A stretch of 64,000 nt of DNA from Streptomyces sp. 840.1. GTDB lineage: Bacteria; Actinomycetota; Actinomycetes; Streptomycetales; Streptomycetaceae. The number at the start of each line of letters is the position of its first letter. Positions within the stretch are counted from its first letter, which is position 1. Shown here in pieces: positions 16,166-25,016 of the stretch. The DNA lies in the NCBI RefSeq assembly GCF_003751445.1, contig NZ_RJUU01000001.1, forward strand, positions 67,001-131,000, written 5' to 3'. Below the pieces are notes generated by a model. The model made no database searches and had not been told where the DNA came from. It worked only from the letters and a program-made list of their open reading frames with translations. Position numbers and translations under genes: made by a program.

Positions 16166-17365
16166 ATGAACACCCGCGCCGCACACATCGCCCTCGCCAC
16201 CGCCCTGGTCCTCGGCATCGCCGCGGGAACCGCCGTACCCGCCTCGGCCGGGGCCCGCGTCCCGGCCGGCGCGCGTCCCGCCGCCGGGGCGTCCACCGGC
16301 CGGGCACCGGACGCCCAGGCGCTGCGGGCCGCGATCGACGGGCTCCCGGCGGACGACGCGACGGCCGCGCTGGTCCGGGTCGGCGGCACCGACGGAAGCT
16401 GGCGGGGCAGCGCGGGCGTCCACGATCTGGCCTCCGGCCGCCCGGCCGATCCGGACGGGCGCTTCCGGGCGGGTTCGGTCACCAAGGTCTTCACCGCGGC
16501 CGTGGTGCTGCAACTGGCCGGCGAGGGGAAGCTCGCCCTGGACCGGCCGGTCCGGCACTACCTGCCGGACCTGATCCCGGCCGCGTACGGGCAGGTCACC
16601 GTGCGGCAGCTGCTGAACCACACGAGCGGTATCCCCTCCCCCGACCCGGGCAACGGCGACACCCTGGAGGACTGGTACGCACACCGCTTCGACCTGCGTG
16701 ATCCGGCGGACGACGTGCGCGCCGCGACCGCGCCGGCACCGGACTTCGCCCCCGGTACGCAGCAGCACTACGCCAACATCGGCTACACCGTGGCGGGGCT
16801 GCTGATCGAGCGGGTCACCGGTGACACGTACGCCTCGCAGGTCTCGCGCCGCATCCTGGAGCCCCTGCGGCTGGGCGGCACCTACTTCCCCGGCACCGAT
16901 CCGGCGGTCCGGGGCCCGCACAACCACGGCTACCAGGTGTTCGGGCCGTCCGGCGAGCTGCGTGACGTCACGGTGTGGGGGGCGAGCGACGCGTGGGCTG
17001 CCGGGGACCTGATCTCGACGACCGCCGACCTGGAGCGCTTCACCGAGGCGCTGTTCCGCGGCCGGGTGGTGCGGGGACCGCTGCTGCGGGAGATGTTCAC
17101 GCTGCCGGACGCGTCGGTGCGCGAGTACGGCACCGGCAAGCCCGCCGCGTACAGCGCGGGCCTCTCCGTGATGAGGCTGGGCGGCCGCGAGGTCTGGGGC
17201 AAGACGGGCGGCCGCTGGGGCTACAACGCGGCCATCGCCGCCACCCCCGACCTGTCCAGGACGCTCGTCTACAGCGTCAACGCGACGGACGCGAAGGGTG
17301 AGGGCATGGACGCCACGGCGATGAGGACGGTGGTGGCCGCGTTCGGGGCGCCGGACGAGGAGTGA
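16166..17365 (+). CDS. Secreted serine hydrolase, class C beta-lactamase / D-Ala-D-Ala carboxypeptidase family
   Basis: An exported penicillin-binding-type enzyme of 399 residues. A signal peptide (about 1-28, ending PASA) leads to a mature domain with the nucleophile motif SVTK (S104, K107), the second motif YAN (Y202, N204) and KTG near residue 349. All three active-site motifs are present. The family includes D-alanyl-D-alanine carboxypeptidases, esterases and beta-lactamases; motifs alone do not separate them, and the GSVTKVFTAAVVLQL context is most like DD-carboxypeptidases. The ATG follows GGAGG by 7 nt. It lies directly after the two-component pair. Confidence 0.92.
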   Translation: MNTRAAHIALATALVLGIAAGTAVPASAGARVPAGARPAAGASTGRAPDAQALRAAIDGLPADDATAALVRVGGTDGSWRGSAGVHDLASGRPADPDGRFRAGSVTKVFTAAVVLQLAGEGKLALDRPVRHYLPDLIPAAYGQVTVRQLLNHTSGIPSPDPGNGDTLEDWYAHRFDLRDPADDVRAATAPAPDFAPGTQQHYANIGYTVAGLLIERVTGDTYASQVSRRILEPLRLGGTYFPGTDPAVRGPHNHGYQVFGPSGELRDVTVWGASDAWAAGDLISTTADLERFTEALFRGRVVRGPLLREMFTLPDASVREYGTGKPAAYSAGLSVMRLGGREVWGKTGGRWGYNAAIAATPDLSRTLVYSVNATDAKGEGMDATAMRTVVAAFGAPDEE

Positions 17366-17388
17366 GGCGGGGCGCGTGCGACGCCCCG

Positions 17389-17425
17389 GGGCCGCCCGGA
17401 TCCGGCGTTCGGATCCGGGCGGCCC
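17389..17425. terminator. Bidirectional terminator hairpin
   Basis: A perfect 15-bp GC-rich stem (17389-17403 with 17411-17425) with a 7-nt loop sits in the 99-bp gap between convergent genes. There is no T-tract, as is usual in this type of genome. Confidence 0.8.
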
Positions 17426-17464
17426 GGTGGCAGCGGCGGGGCGGTCAGGCCGCGCCGCGAGGTG

Positions 17465-19369
17465 TCACCTGCTGGTGCCGCTCCCCCGCGCGGCAGCCCC
17501 GTCGATCACGAACTGCGATCCGGGTTCGACCAGGACGTCCCCGTCGCGCGAGCCGGTGATCGTCACGTCGGTGAGCGTGGCGCTGCCTCGCGCGCCGCCC
17601 ATGGCGAGGATGCCGGAGCCGTTGGCGGAGCCGGAGATCTTCACGTTGCTGATCCGGACGTCCGGCATGGCGCCGCCGCCGGTCTTGAACTGGATGCCGT
17701 CGTATGTGGAGTCCTCGATGTCGGTGTCACGGATGGTGACACCGGGGATGTCGGAGCCCTGTGCGAACAGGGTGATCGCGCCGAACTCCTGGTCCTCGTT
17801 CCAGAACGCGCCGCCTGTGCGGTAGAGCCCGTTGTTCGCGATCAGGGTCTGTCCGGAGAAGGACACCGGGTCGTGATCGGTGGCCAGCATGATGCCGGGG
17901 TAGTTCATGGTGTCGTACACCAGGTTGTTCTCGACCTTGTTGCCGTAGCCGCCGTAGACCGCGATGCCGTTGGCCCGCCACGGCAGCTGCACGGTGTTGT
18001 TGCCGAAGACGTTGTCGTGGCCGGCGTCGGTCGAGGGGTCCTTGACGTACTTGCTCGCCCACACCGCCATCGCGTCGTCCCCGGTGTTGCGGAAGGACGA
18101 GTCGGTGACGGAGGAGTTGCGGGTGCCGTTGGTGAAGTTGACGCCGTCCGCGTAGGTGTCGCGGATGCGCATTCCGCTGAACTCGAGGCCGTCGCCGGGT
18201 CCCCACAGCTCCGGGATGTTGCTGTAGTCGCGGCCGACCCAGGCGGCGACGTTGGCGTGCTCGATCCACACGTTGCTGATCTTGGTGTCCTTGCCGAAGC
18301 GGCCGTTGAGACCGACGCCGCCCTCGGCGTTGCCGTCACCGCCCCGAATGGTGCCGGAGCCGAAGATCGCGATGTCGGAGATCTTGGTGTTGTCGTCGAT
18401 GTCGAAGCCGAAGTTGCCCTCGTGCGGGTGGTTGATGCCGCCCGCGTCCTGCGGCGGGGTCAGCGTGTACAGCTGCGAGTGCCACATGCCGGCACCCCGG
18501 ATCGCGACGTCACGGATGCCGACCTGGTTGTACTGGCCCCGGTCCAGCGGGTCGTCGGTGAGGATCTTCTGCTCCTGCCGCCACTGCCCGGCCGGAATCC
18601 ACACGCAGTCGATGTCGCCGTTCTGGTCGGCGGTGACGGCCGCCTGGATCGCGTCGGTGTCGTCGTTCCCGTCGTCGGGGACCGCCCCGTACTCGGTGAT
18701 CGAGGTGCACTCGGCGGGCTTGCTCGCGGGCGGCGCCACCTGCTCCAGGTCGACCAGGTCGACGACGTAGTACGCGGCGTCGTCACCGGCGTCCCGCTGC
18801 AGCTTGAAGGTGGTGCCCTCGGGATACGTCCTGTCGAGTAGTGCGTGCGACTCGTCGAACAGCCGACGCGCGTCGCCGCCGGGGGTGTTCGTCAGCCCTT
18901 CCGGCTGGTCGGTGTTGCCGTACAGCCAGCTGTGCTTGGACGACAGTTCCAGCTTCTGCACGAACACGCCGTCGGCGTAGAGGCTCAGCGTCTTCTCCTG
19001 GCCGCCGCCGCCCGGGGCGTCGGGGATGGAGTTGCGGACGACGACGGAGTTGGTGCTGCCGGTCGAGGTGAACTCCACGTGCTCACCCGCGGAGTCGAGG
19101 CGGACCGACTTGCGCCCCGAGGACTCGGTGGCGAAGTCGGTGTGCCCGAAGGTGCGGGTGGCGTCCGTCTCCAGCAGGGTGCCGTCGTAGGTGCCGTCCT
19201 CCGCCTCGTACTCGGTGAACGGGGACGCCGCACCCCGGGCGGCCGACGCGGCCGGCGTCCCGGGGGCGGGCGGGGCCGCCTGCGCGGCGGACGGCACGAG
19301 CCAGGCGGCGGTCAGTACGGCGCCGAGGGTGAAGGCGACGCCACGCCGGTTCCGGTCTCTCCTTGTCAC
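17465..19369 (-). CDS. Secreted CBM plus right-handed beta-helix protein, GH87-like (alpha-1,3-glucanase candidate)
   Basis: 634 residues. A signal peptide (about 1-32, basic RRDRNRRG then a hydrophobic core and AQA) is followed by a beta-sandwich carbohydrate-binding module of CBM6/35 type (YEAEDGTYDG, VRLDSAGEHVEF; about 50-215). A pectate-lyase-like beta-helix with many NxIxxNxI-type coils fills about 218-634. The paired motifs YADGVN and GDDAMAVWAS suit the Asp residues of GH87 alpha-1,3-glucanases/mycodextranases, but I cannot align them. GTG at 19369 is preceded by GAGAGGA. It lies 47 bp after its paralogue on the same strand, probably one operon. Confidence 0.82.
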   Translation of the reverse strand: MTRRDRNRRGVAFTLGAVLTAAWLVPSAAQAAPPAPGTPAASAARGAASPFTEYEAEDGTYDGTLLETDATRTFGHTDFATESSGRKSVRLDSAGEHVEFTSTGSTNSVVVRNSIPDAPGGGGQEKTLSLYADGVFVQKLELSSKHSWLYGNTDQPEGLTNTPGGDARRLFDESHALLDRTYPEGTTFKLQRDAGDDAAYYVVDLVDLEQVAPPASKPAECTSITEYGAVPDDGNDDTDAIQAAVTADQNGDIDCVWIPAGQWRQEQKILTDDPLDRGQYNQVGIRDVAIRGAGMWHSQLYTLTPPQDAGGINHPHEGNFGFDIDDNTKISDIAIFGSGTIRGGDGNAEGGVGLNGRFGKDTKISNVWIEHANVAAWVGRDYSNIPELWGPGDGLEFSGMRIRDTYADGVNFTNGTRNSSVTDSSFRNTGDDAMAVWASKYVKDPSTDAGHDNVFGNNTVQLPWRANGIAVYGGYGNKVENNLVYDTMNYPGIMLATDHDPVSFSGQTLIANNGLYRTGGAFWNEDQEFGAITLFAQGSDIPGVTIRDTDIEDSTYDGIQFKTGGGAMPDVRISNVKISGSANGSGILAMGGARGSATLTDVTITGSRDGDVLVEPGSQFVIDGAAARGSGTSR

Positions 19370-19416
19370 AGCGTTCCTCTCGATGTGGGGGGATGGGGCG
19401 TGGGTACGGATCCGGG

Positions 19417-21180
19417 CTACTTGCCGCTGCCCGGCTCGGGCCAGGCGGTGCAGTCGTCCCAGGTGGTGTCCCAGCCGGTGTTGCCGCCGCCGTCGGTGAG
19501 CGTGAAGGTGCCCGAGCCCTCGGGGTAGGGGCAGTTGTAGACGCCTGCCGCGCCCGGGTCGGTGGCGGTGACGTTCGACATCGTCACGGCGCCGGGCGTC
19601 TCGGCCTGCACGACGACCGTGCCGACCCCGTCGACGGCCGACCCGTCGACCGTGACGTTCTTGACGTCCTTGCCGGTGCCGCCGCCCGAGACGAACTCGT
19701 AGGCGCTGTAGGGGCTGTCCTTGATGGTGGTGTCGGTGATGTTCACGTTCGCCTCGATGGCGCTGTCGTACGCGTCCACGCGCAGCGCGCCCATCGGGTG
19801 GCCCCAGTTGGGGTTGATGGCCCCGGTGCGTACGAGGGTGTTCCCTGCGACGGTGATGGTGCCGCCGAGGGGGAAGAACGGGTCGGCGAACTTCTGGTTG
19901 GAGATGGCGATGCCGCTGCCCAGCGCGTTGGTGTCGCTGATCAGGTTGTCCTTGACGGTGATGTCGCTGCCGCCGTAGATGGCGATGCCGTTCGCCAGGT
20001 TGGGCTGGGAGATGGTGTTGTTCGCGAAGGTGGAGCCGGTGTCGGCGGCGTTCAGCGACCACATGGCGAGCGAGTCGTCGCCCTGGTTGCGCAGGAAGTT
20101 GTCGCGCACCTGCACGCCGTGAGCGCTGCCGTTGAGGTTCAGGCCGTCCGCGGTGGTGTCGAGGATGCGGTTGTTCTCGACGACCAGGTTGTCGTTGTTG
20201 CCGGTCAGCCAGAGGCCGACCTTGAGGTGCTGCAGCCACATGCCGCTGACCCGGGAGTCCGGGCCGAGGGAGCCGTTGACGAAGTTGTCCGGGTTGCTGT
20301 CGACCCGCTCGGTGACCTCTCCGATCACCGCGAAGTCCTTGATGGTGACCTTGCCGGCGGAGCCGCTCTGGTTGATGAACCGCGAGGCGTGCACGACCGA
20401 GTGCCAGCTGCCCGCGCCCTGGATCGTCACGTTCTCGACGCCGCTCAGCTCGGAGTCCAGCCTGAAGTCGCCCGCCGGGACCCACACCGTGCCGCCGGCC
20501 GCCTTCGCCTCGGTGATCGCGTCGCGGAAGGCCTGCGTGGAGTCCTGCTGCCCGGTGGCGTCGGCGCCCTTGTCGACGACGGAGACCGCGCCGGACGGCT
20601 CGGCGGCGGGCCCGTCGACCTGTTCGAAGTCGGCGACGTCGACGGTGACCTCGGTGGCGGCGGCCTCCAGCTTCACCTTGTCGCCCGCCCGGAGGTCGCG
20701 GCCGAGCAGCAGGCGGGCGTTGTCGAAGAGGTGGTGGGTCTTGGCGCCGGCGATCCAGGGTGTGTCGACGTAGCTGTACTTGGAGGTGACGGCCAGCGAC
20801 GCGTCGAGCTTCGTGCCGTTGACGTAGACGGCGAGTGAACCGCTCTGCCCGTCGGGCACGTTGTAGGCGACGTTCACCGCGTCGGCGGCCGCGCCGAGGG
20901 TGAACTCGACGCTCTGCCCGCTGCTCAGGCGCACCGCCTGCCGGCCCGAGGCCTCGGAGGCGAGGGTGCCCTGGGTGTGGTCGGGCCCGATCTTCTGGCC
21001 GGTGGTGGTGGCGGACTCCGCCTCGGTGGAGCTGAACGGGAGGGTGGCGCCGGCGGCTACCGCTGCCGGCTCGGGGGCCCGCTGGGCGGAGGCCTGGCCT
21101 GTGACGCCGATGACGGTGCCCACGAGGGCGACGGCTACGGCGAGGACGTACGAACTGCGCGTGGGGGATGACGTGCGCAT
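19417..21180 (-). CDS. Secreted CBM plus right-handed beta-helix protein, GH87-like (paralogue)
   Basis: 587 residues with the same plan as the downstream gene. It has a signal peptide (about 1-32, ending ASA), a CBM with SSTEAESATTTGQ and VRLSSGQSVEF, then a beta-helix. The equivalents TADGLNLNG and GDDSLAMWS match YADGVN and GDDAMAVWA of the neighbour, so this is an old tandem duplication with strong divergence. A C-terminal tail with CPYPEG and WDDCTAW may form a disulfide. The ATG at 21180 is chosen for the signal peptide; a longer frame to 21267 would add residues before it. Likely substrates are alpha-glucans of fungal walls or biofilms, by inference. Confidence 0.82.
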   Translation of the reverse strand: MRTSSPTRSSYVLAVAVALVGTVIGVTGQASAQRAPEPAAVAAGATLPFSSTEAESATTTGQKIGPDHTQGTLASEASGRQAVRLSSGQSVEFTLGAAADAVNVAYNVPDGQSGSLAVYVNGTKLDASLAVTSKYSYVDTPWIAGAKTHHLFDNARLLLGRDLRAGDKVKLEAAATEVTVDVADFEQVDGPAAEPSGAVSVVDKGADATGQQDSTQAFRDAITEAKAAGGTVWVPAGDFRLDSELSGVENVTIQGAGSWHSVVHASRFINQSGSAGKVTIKDFAVIGEVTERVDSNPDNFVNGSLGPDSRVSGMWLQHLKVGLWLTGNNDNLVVENNRILDTTADGLNLNGSAHGVQVRDNFLRNQGDDSLAMWSLNAADTGSTFANNTISQPNLANGIAIYGGSDITVKDNLISDTNALGSGIAISNQKFADPFFPLGGTITVAGNTLVRTGAINPNWGHPMGALRVDAYDSAIEANVNITDTTIKDSPYSAYEFVSGGGTGKDVKNVTVDGSAVDGVGTVVVQAETPGAVTMSNVTATDPGAAGVYNCPYPEGSGTFTLTDGGGNTGWDTTWDDCTAWPEPGSGK

Positions 21181-21374
21181 GACACTCCATTCCTGCTGTG
21201 ACTGGTGCTTCCCGGTGGGGGAGGTGGGGGGCGAGGGAAGCGCCTGACACTCAAGCATCACGAACACATGAGCACAAGATGTCGCGTAGGTATCGCAATT
21301 TATTGACAGCGAAGCGAAACAACCAACTGGTGCCCAGGTGTCGGGTGTGCGGAACGCGTCGCGCGCCGGGCCGC

Positions 21375-21427
21375 AGCACGAGGAACCGGCACCACGCGCA
21401 TTCCGCGTGGTGCCGGTTCCTCGTGCT
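21375..21427. terminator. Perfect 24-bp stem hairpin
   Basis: Arms 21375-21398 and 21404-21427 are exact complements around the loop CATTC. It lies 46 bp after the end of the orphan potD-like gene and about 195 bp before the GH87-like gene pair. It is the longest perfect stem noticed in the window and is most simply a factor-independent terminator without a T-run. Confidence 0.8.
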
Positions 21428-21472
21428 CAGTACCTATCGAAAGCCCTGGTCACAGCCAAGCGGGGCGATACC

Positions 21473-22660
21473 TCACAACCCGACTATGGAGTTCCACTTC
21501 TTGGCGAACTCGGTGCGCTCCTCGGAGGTGATGTCGCGGGCGATGGCGAGCCGCTTGCGCATGGCGTCGTCGGGGAAGATCAGCGGATCCTCGGCGAGTG
21601 CGGCGGTCTCCTCGTCCTTGGAGGAGGCCAGCACCTCGCGGGCGGCCGGGACCGGGCAGACGTAGTTGACCCAGGCCGCCAGTTCGGCGGCGACCTCGGG
21701 CTCGTAGTAGTAGTCGACGAGCTTCTCGGCGTTGCGCTTGTGGTGGGCGAGATTGGGGATCATGAGCGACTCCGCCCAGAGCTCGGCCCCCTCCTGCGGC
21801 ACGACGAACTCGATCTCGGGGTTGTCCGCCTGGAGCTGGATGACGTCGCCGGAGTAGGCCTGGCAGGCGAGCACATCGCCGGTGGAGAGGTCCTTGATGT
21901 AGTCGTTGCCGGTGAAACGGCGGATGTGCTTGGTCTTCACCAGCTTCTCCACCTGCTCGCAGATGTCGTAGAAGTCGTCGCGCTTCCAGCGGGTGATGTC
22001 GACGCCGTTGCCCTGCATCAGCAGCGCGAAGGACTCGTCGAGCCCGGACAGCAGCGTCACCTTGCCGCGCAGGTCGTGCGCCCACAGGTCGCTCAGGTGC
22101 TTGATCTCGCGGCCCAGCTTCTTGCGGTTGTACGCGATGCCGGTGATCCCGGACTGCCAGGGCACGCTGTGGGTGCGGCCCTTGTCGAAGGCGGGCGAGC
22201 GCAGCTGCGGATCGAGGTACTTGGCCACGTTGGGCTGCTTGGCGCGGTCCATCTCCTGGACCCAGCCGAGCCGGACGAAGCGGGCGGCCATCCAGTCGCT
22301 GATGACGACGAGGTCGCGCCCGGTCTGCTGGTGGTTCATCAGCGCGGGGCTGATCTTCCCGAAGAACTCGTCGTTGTCGTTGATCTCCTCGGTGTACGTG
22401 ACGGAGATCCCGGTGCGCTTGCTGAACGCGTCCAGGGTGGGCCGCTTCGACTGGTTCTCGTCGTCGGTGTCGATGTAGAGCGGCCAGTTGGCGAAGTGCA
22501 GGGTGTGGTCACTGGCGGAGGAGTCGCGCCCGGCCCGGTCGCCGGGCTTCACGTAGGCGGCGGGCACTCCGCAGCCGGCCAGCGTGGCACCGGCCGCCCC
22601 CGCCCCGAGGGCGCGGAGCACGGACCGGCGGGACATGGGGTTCTTCGGGATCGCTCGCAC
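21473..22660 (-). CDS. Orphan PotD-family polyamine-binding lipoprotein
   Basis: 395 residues. The N-terminus SRRSVLRALG has a Tat-like double arginine and leads to the lipobox LAGC with C30. The mature protein starts with HFANWPLYID and carries FTGNDYIKDLSTGD, typical of PotD. No permease or ATPase gene is adjacent, so it may deliver substrate to the PotABC of the first block or to a distant transporter. Start is uncertain: GTG at 22660 is used, ATG at 22636 is an alternative, and neither has a strong ribosome-binding site. The nearest neighbour, the second aldehyde dehydrogenase, is separated from it by a strong hairpin. Confidence 0.88.
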   Translation of the reverse strand: MRAIPKNPMSRRSVLRALGAGAAGATLAGCGVPAAYVKPGDRAGRDSSASDHTLHFANWPLYIDTDDENQSKRPTLDAFSKRTGISVTYTEEINDNDEFFGKISPALMNHQQTGRDLVVISDWMAARFVRLGWVQEMDRAKQPNVAKYLDPQLRSPAFDKGRTHSVPWQSGITGIAYNRKKLGREIKHLSDLWAHDLRGKVTLLSGLDESFALLMQGNGVDITRWKRDDFYDICEQVEKLVKTKHIRRFTGNDYIKDLSTGDVLACQAYSGDVIQLQADNPEIEFVVPQEGAELWAESLMIPNLAHHKRNAEKLVDYYYEPEVAAELAAWVNYVCPVPAAREVLASSKDEETAALAEDPLIFPDDAMRKRLAIARDITSEERTEFAKKWNSIVGL

Positions 22661-22841
22661 CTGCGCAGGATGCCGGTCGGCGGGTGCGCCGGGCAATGGA
22701 CCAACCGTCCAGCGGTGGCCGCCCGCCGCGCACACCCTGTCGAGGCCGGGGGCGGCAGCGGCCGGACCCACGGCCGCGTCGGGCGCTCCGGAGCACGGAT
22801 ACGGCGCCTCGGCAGTGCTGATCCGGTCCCGGGGGGCACGG

Positions 22842-22886
22842 ATACGGCCCCCGGGCACTCGCACAGTGCGCCCGGGGGCCGTATCG
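22842..22886. terminator. Terminator hairpin after the second aldehyde dehydrogenase gene
   Basis: A perfect 16-bp stem (22842-22857 with 22871-22886) closes a 13-nt loop. It lies 19 bp beyond the stop at 22905, in the gap before the orphan potD-like gene. Confidence 0.8.
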
Positions 22887-22904
22887 GTACCGTTCGAGCG
22901 GCGG

Positions 22905-24344
22905 TCAGCCGTCGAGCGAGGTCATGACGTGCTTGATCCGGGTGTAGTCCTCGAAGCCGTACGCGGAGAGGTCCTTGCCGTAGCCGGACTTCTTGAACCC
23001 GCCGTGCGGCATCTCGGCGACGAGCGGGATGTGGGTGTTGATCCACACGCAGCCGAAGTCGAGGTTCTTGGACATCCGCATGGCACGGGCGTGGTCCTTG
23101 GTCCACACCGAGGAGGCCAGGGCGTACTCCACGCCGTTGGCCCACTCCAGCGCCTGCGCCTCGTCCCGGAACGACTGGACGGTGATGACCGGGCCGAAGA
23201 CCTCGTGCTGGATGATCTCGTCGTCCTGCTTCAGGCCGGAGACGACGGTCGGGGCGTAGAAGTAGCCCTTCTCGCCGACGCGGTGGCCGCCCGCCTCGAC
23301 CCTGGCGTGGGCCGGGAGGCGCTCGATGAAGCCGCTGACCTGGGCGAGCTGGTTGGCGTTGTTGAGCGGGCCGTAGAGCACGTCCTCGTCGTCCGGCTGC
23401 CCGGTCTTCGTGTCGGCCGCCGCCTTGGCCAGCGCGGTGACGAACTCGTCGTGGATGGACTCGTGGACCAGTACGCGGGTGGCGGCCGTGCAGTCCTGGC
23501 CCGCGTTGAAGTAGCCGGCGACCGAGATGTCCTCGACGGCCTTGGCGATGTCGGTGTCCTCGAAGACGACGACGGGCGCCTTGCCGCCGAGCTCCAGGTG
23601 GACCCGCTTGACGTCCTTCGCGGCGGACTCGGCGACCTGCATGCCGGCCCGGACCGAACCGGTGATGGAGGCCATCGCGGGGGTCCGGTGCTCCACCATC
23701 GCGCGGCCGGTGTCCCGGTCGCCGCAGATGACGTTGAAGACGCCCTTGGGCAGGATCTGCCCGATGATCTCGGCCATCAGCACGGTGGACGCCGGTGTGG
23801 TGTCGGACGGCTTGATCACCACGGTGTTGCCCGCGGCGAGCGCCGGGGCGAACTTCCAGACGGCCATCATCATCGGGTAGTTCCACGGCGCGACCTGGGC
23901 GCAGACCCCGACCGGCTCGCGGCGGACGATGGAGGTGAGCCCCTCCATGTACTCGCCGGCCGAGCGGCCCTCAAGCAGCCGGGCGGCGCCCGCGAAGAAG
24001 CGGATCTGGTCGACCATCGGGGGGAGTTCCTCGGTCCGGGTGAGCCCGACCGGCTTGCCGGTGTTCTCGGACTCGGCCGCGATGAGGTCCTCGGCGCGCT
24101 CCTCGAAGGCGTCCGCGATCTTCAGCAGAGCGCGCTGGCGCTCGGCGGGAGTGGCGTCGCGCCAGGCGGGGAAGGCCGCGGCGGCGGCTTCCATGGCGGC
24201 GTCGACGTCGGCGCCGCCGGAGAGCGGGGACGTCGCGTAGACCTCTTCCGTCACCGGGTTGACCACGTCGATGGTCCGCCCGTCGGCGGCGTCGCGGAAC
24301 TCTCCGTTGATGTAGTTGCGCAGACGGCGCACCTCGGTGGTCAC
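22905..24344 (-). CDS. Gamma-aminobutyraldehyde-type aldehyde dehydrogenase (second copy)
   Basis: 479 residues with the full aldehyde dehydrogenase set: PWNYPMMMAV, E251 in ELGGKAP, nucleophile C285 in GQDCTAATR, and the C-terminal PHGGFKKSGYGKD. It shares family and active-site context with the enzyme at 8120 but the two are clearly diverged. A 4-aminobutanal or related amino-aldehyde substrate is inferred from the family and from the neighbouring Lrp regulator and aminotransferase. The GTG at 24344 has AGGAGGG 6 nt before it. A control element shared with the first copy lies 94 bp upstream. Confidence 0.92.
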   Translation of the reverse strand: MTTEVRRLRNYINGEFRDAADGRTIDVVNPVTEEVYATSPLSGGADVDAAMEAAAAAFPAWRDATPAERQRALLKIADAFEERAEDLIAAESENTGKPVGLTRTEELPPMVDQIRFFAGAARLLEGRSAGEYMEGLTSIVRREPVGVCAQVAPWNYPMMMAVWKFAPALAAGNTVVIKPSDTTPASTVLMAEIIGQILPKGVFNVICGDRDTGRAMVEHRTPAMASITGSVRAGMQVAESAAKDVKRVHLELGGKAPVVVFEDTDIAKAVEDISVAGYFNAGQDCTAATRVLVHESIHDEFVTALAKAAADTKTGQPDDEDVLYGPLNNANQLAQVSGFIERLPAHARVEAGGHRVGEKGYFYAPTVVSGLKQDDEIIQHEVFGPVITVQSFRDEAQALEWANGVEYALASSVWTKDHARAMRMSKNLDFGCVWINTHIPLVAEMPHGGFKKSGYGKDLSAYGFEDYTRIKHVMTSLDG

Positions 24345-24437
24345 AGCCGGCCCTCCTGCTCTGAAGTCCAATGGGTGAGACGCCCAGCGTAGTCGCTCGG
24401 GTAACGCTTTCGACATACCCAACCGCCGTGAACTTCG

Positions 24438-24473
24438 GATTCGGTGAGATTCAGGTCCCGCAACAACGAATTT
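24438..24473. promoter_or_regulatory. Element shared with the first polyamine operon
   Basis: Read on the minus strand it has ATTCGTTGTTGC, then 17 bp, then GAATC. This is the same arrangement as at 9732-9767, and at almost the same distance from the dehydrogenase start (94 against 98 bp). It lies in the divergent gap between the dehydrogenase and the Lrp gene, so it could control both. A second short inverted repeat, GGGTA/TACCC, lies at 24399-24420. Confidence 0.55.
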
Positions 24474-24522
24474 CATCGATCGAGGGTTGCAAGACAGACG
24501 AGTCCCGGTGCACAGTGGCTCC

Positions 24523-25014
24523 GTGGCCAGTCGCAGCGCAGACTCCAGGACCGGGAACGGATCGTCCTCAACCGTCGATGCCGTGTCCCTCGCAATCATC
24601 GAGCAGCTCCAGGAGGACGGGCGTCGTCCGTACGCCGCGATCGGCAAGGCCGTCGGCCTCTCCGAGGCGGCCGTGCGACAGCGCGTCCAGAAGCTGCTCG
24701 ACCAGGGCGTGATGCAGATCGTCGCCGTCACCGATCCGCTCACCGTGGGATTCAGACGGCAGGCGATGGTCGGGATCAACGTCGAGGGCGACCTCGATCC
24801 CGTCGCGGAGGCCCTGTCGGCCATGGCCGAGTGCGAGTACGTGGTGATGACCGCGGGCTCCTTCGACCTGATGGTGGAGATCGTCTGCGAGGACGACGAC
24901 CACCTGCTGGAGACGATCAGCAAACGCATCCGGGCCATTCCCGGAGTGCGCTCCACCGAGAGCTTCGTCTACCTCAAGCTCAAGAAGCAGACCTATATGT
25001 GGGGAACCCGATAG
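24523..25014 (+). CDS. Lrp/AsnC-family transcriptional regulator
   Basis: 163 residues. An AsnC-type helix-turn-helix fills about 20-75 (LAIIEQLQEDGRRPYAAIG, then LSEAAVRQRVQKLLDQG), followed by a RAM/ligand domain (VGINVEGDLDPVAEAL and VMTAGSFDLMVEIVCED). Such proteins form octamers that sense amino acids or related metabolites. The position between the dehydrogenase and aminotransferase genes points to control of polyamine/GABA use. GTG at 24523 is chosen by comparison with relatives as I recall them; upstream GTG and TTG codons are in frame. The aminotransferase starts 2 bp after its stop. Confidence 0.93.
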   Translation: MASRSADSRTGNGSSSTVDAVSLAIIEQLQEDGRRPYAAIGKAVGLSEAAVRQRVQKLLDQGVMQIVAVTDPLTVGFRRQAMVGINVEGDLDPVAEALSAMAECEYVVMTAGSFDLMVEIVCEDDDHLLETISKRIRAIPGVRSTESFVYLKLKKQTYMWGTR

Positions 25015-25016
25015 CC

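Noticed and set aside
14179..17365. VanRS-like resistance cassette
   Set aside because: The kinase/regulator pair is of the NarL type, not OmpR, and the adjacent enzyme is a serine hydrolase; no D-Ala-D-Lac ligase or vanX-type gene is present.
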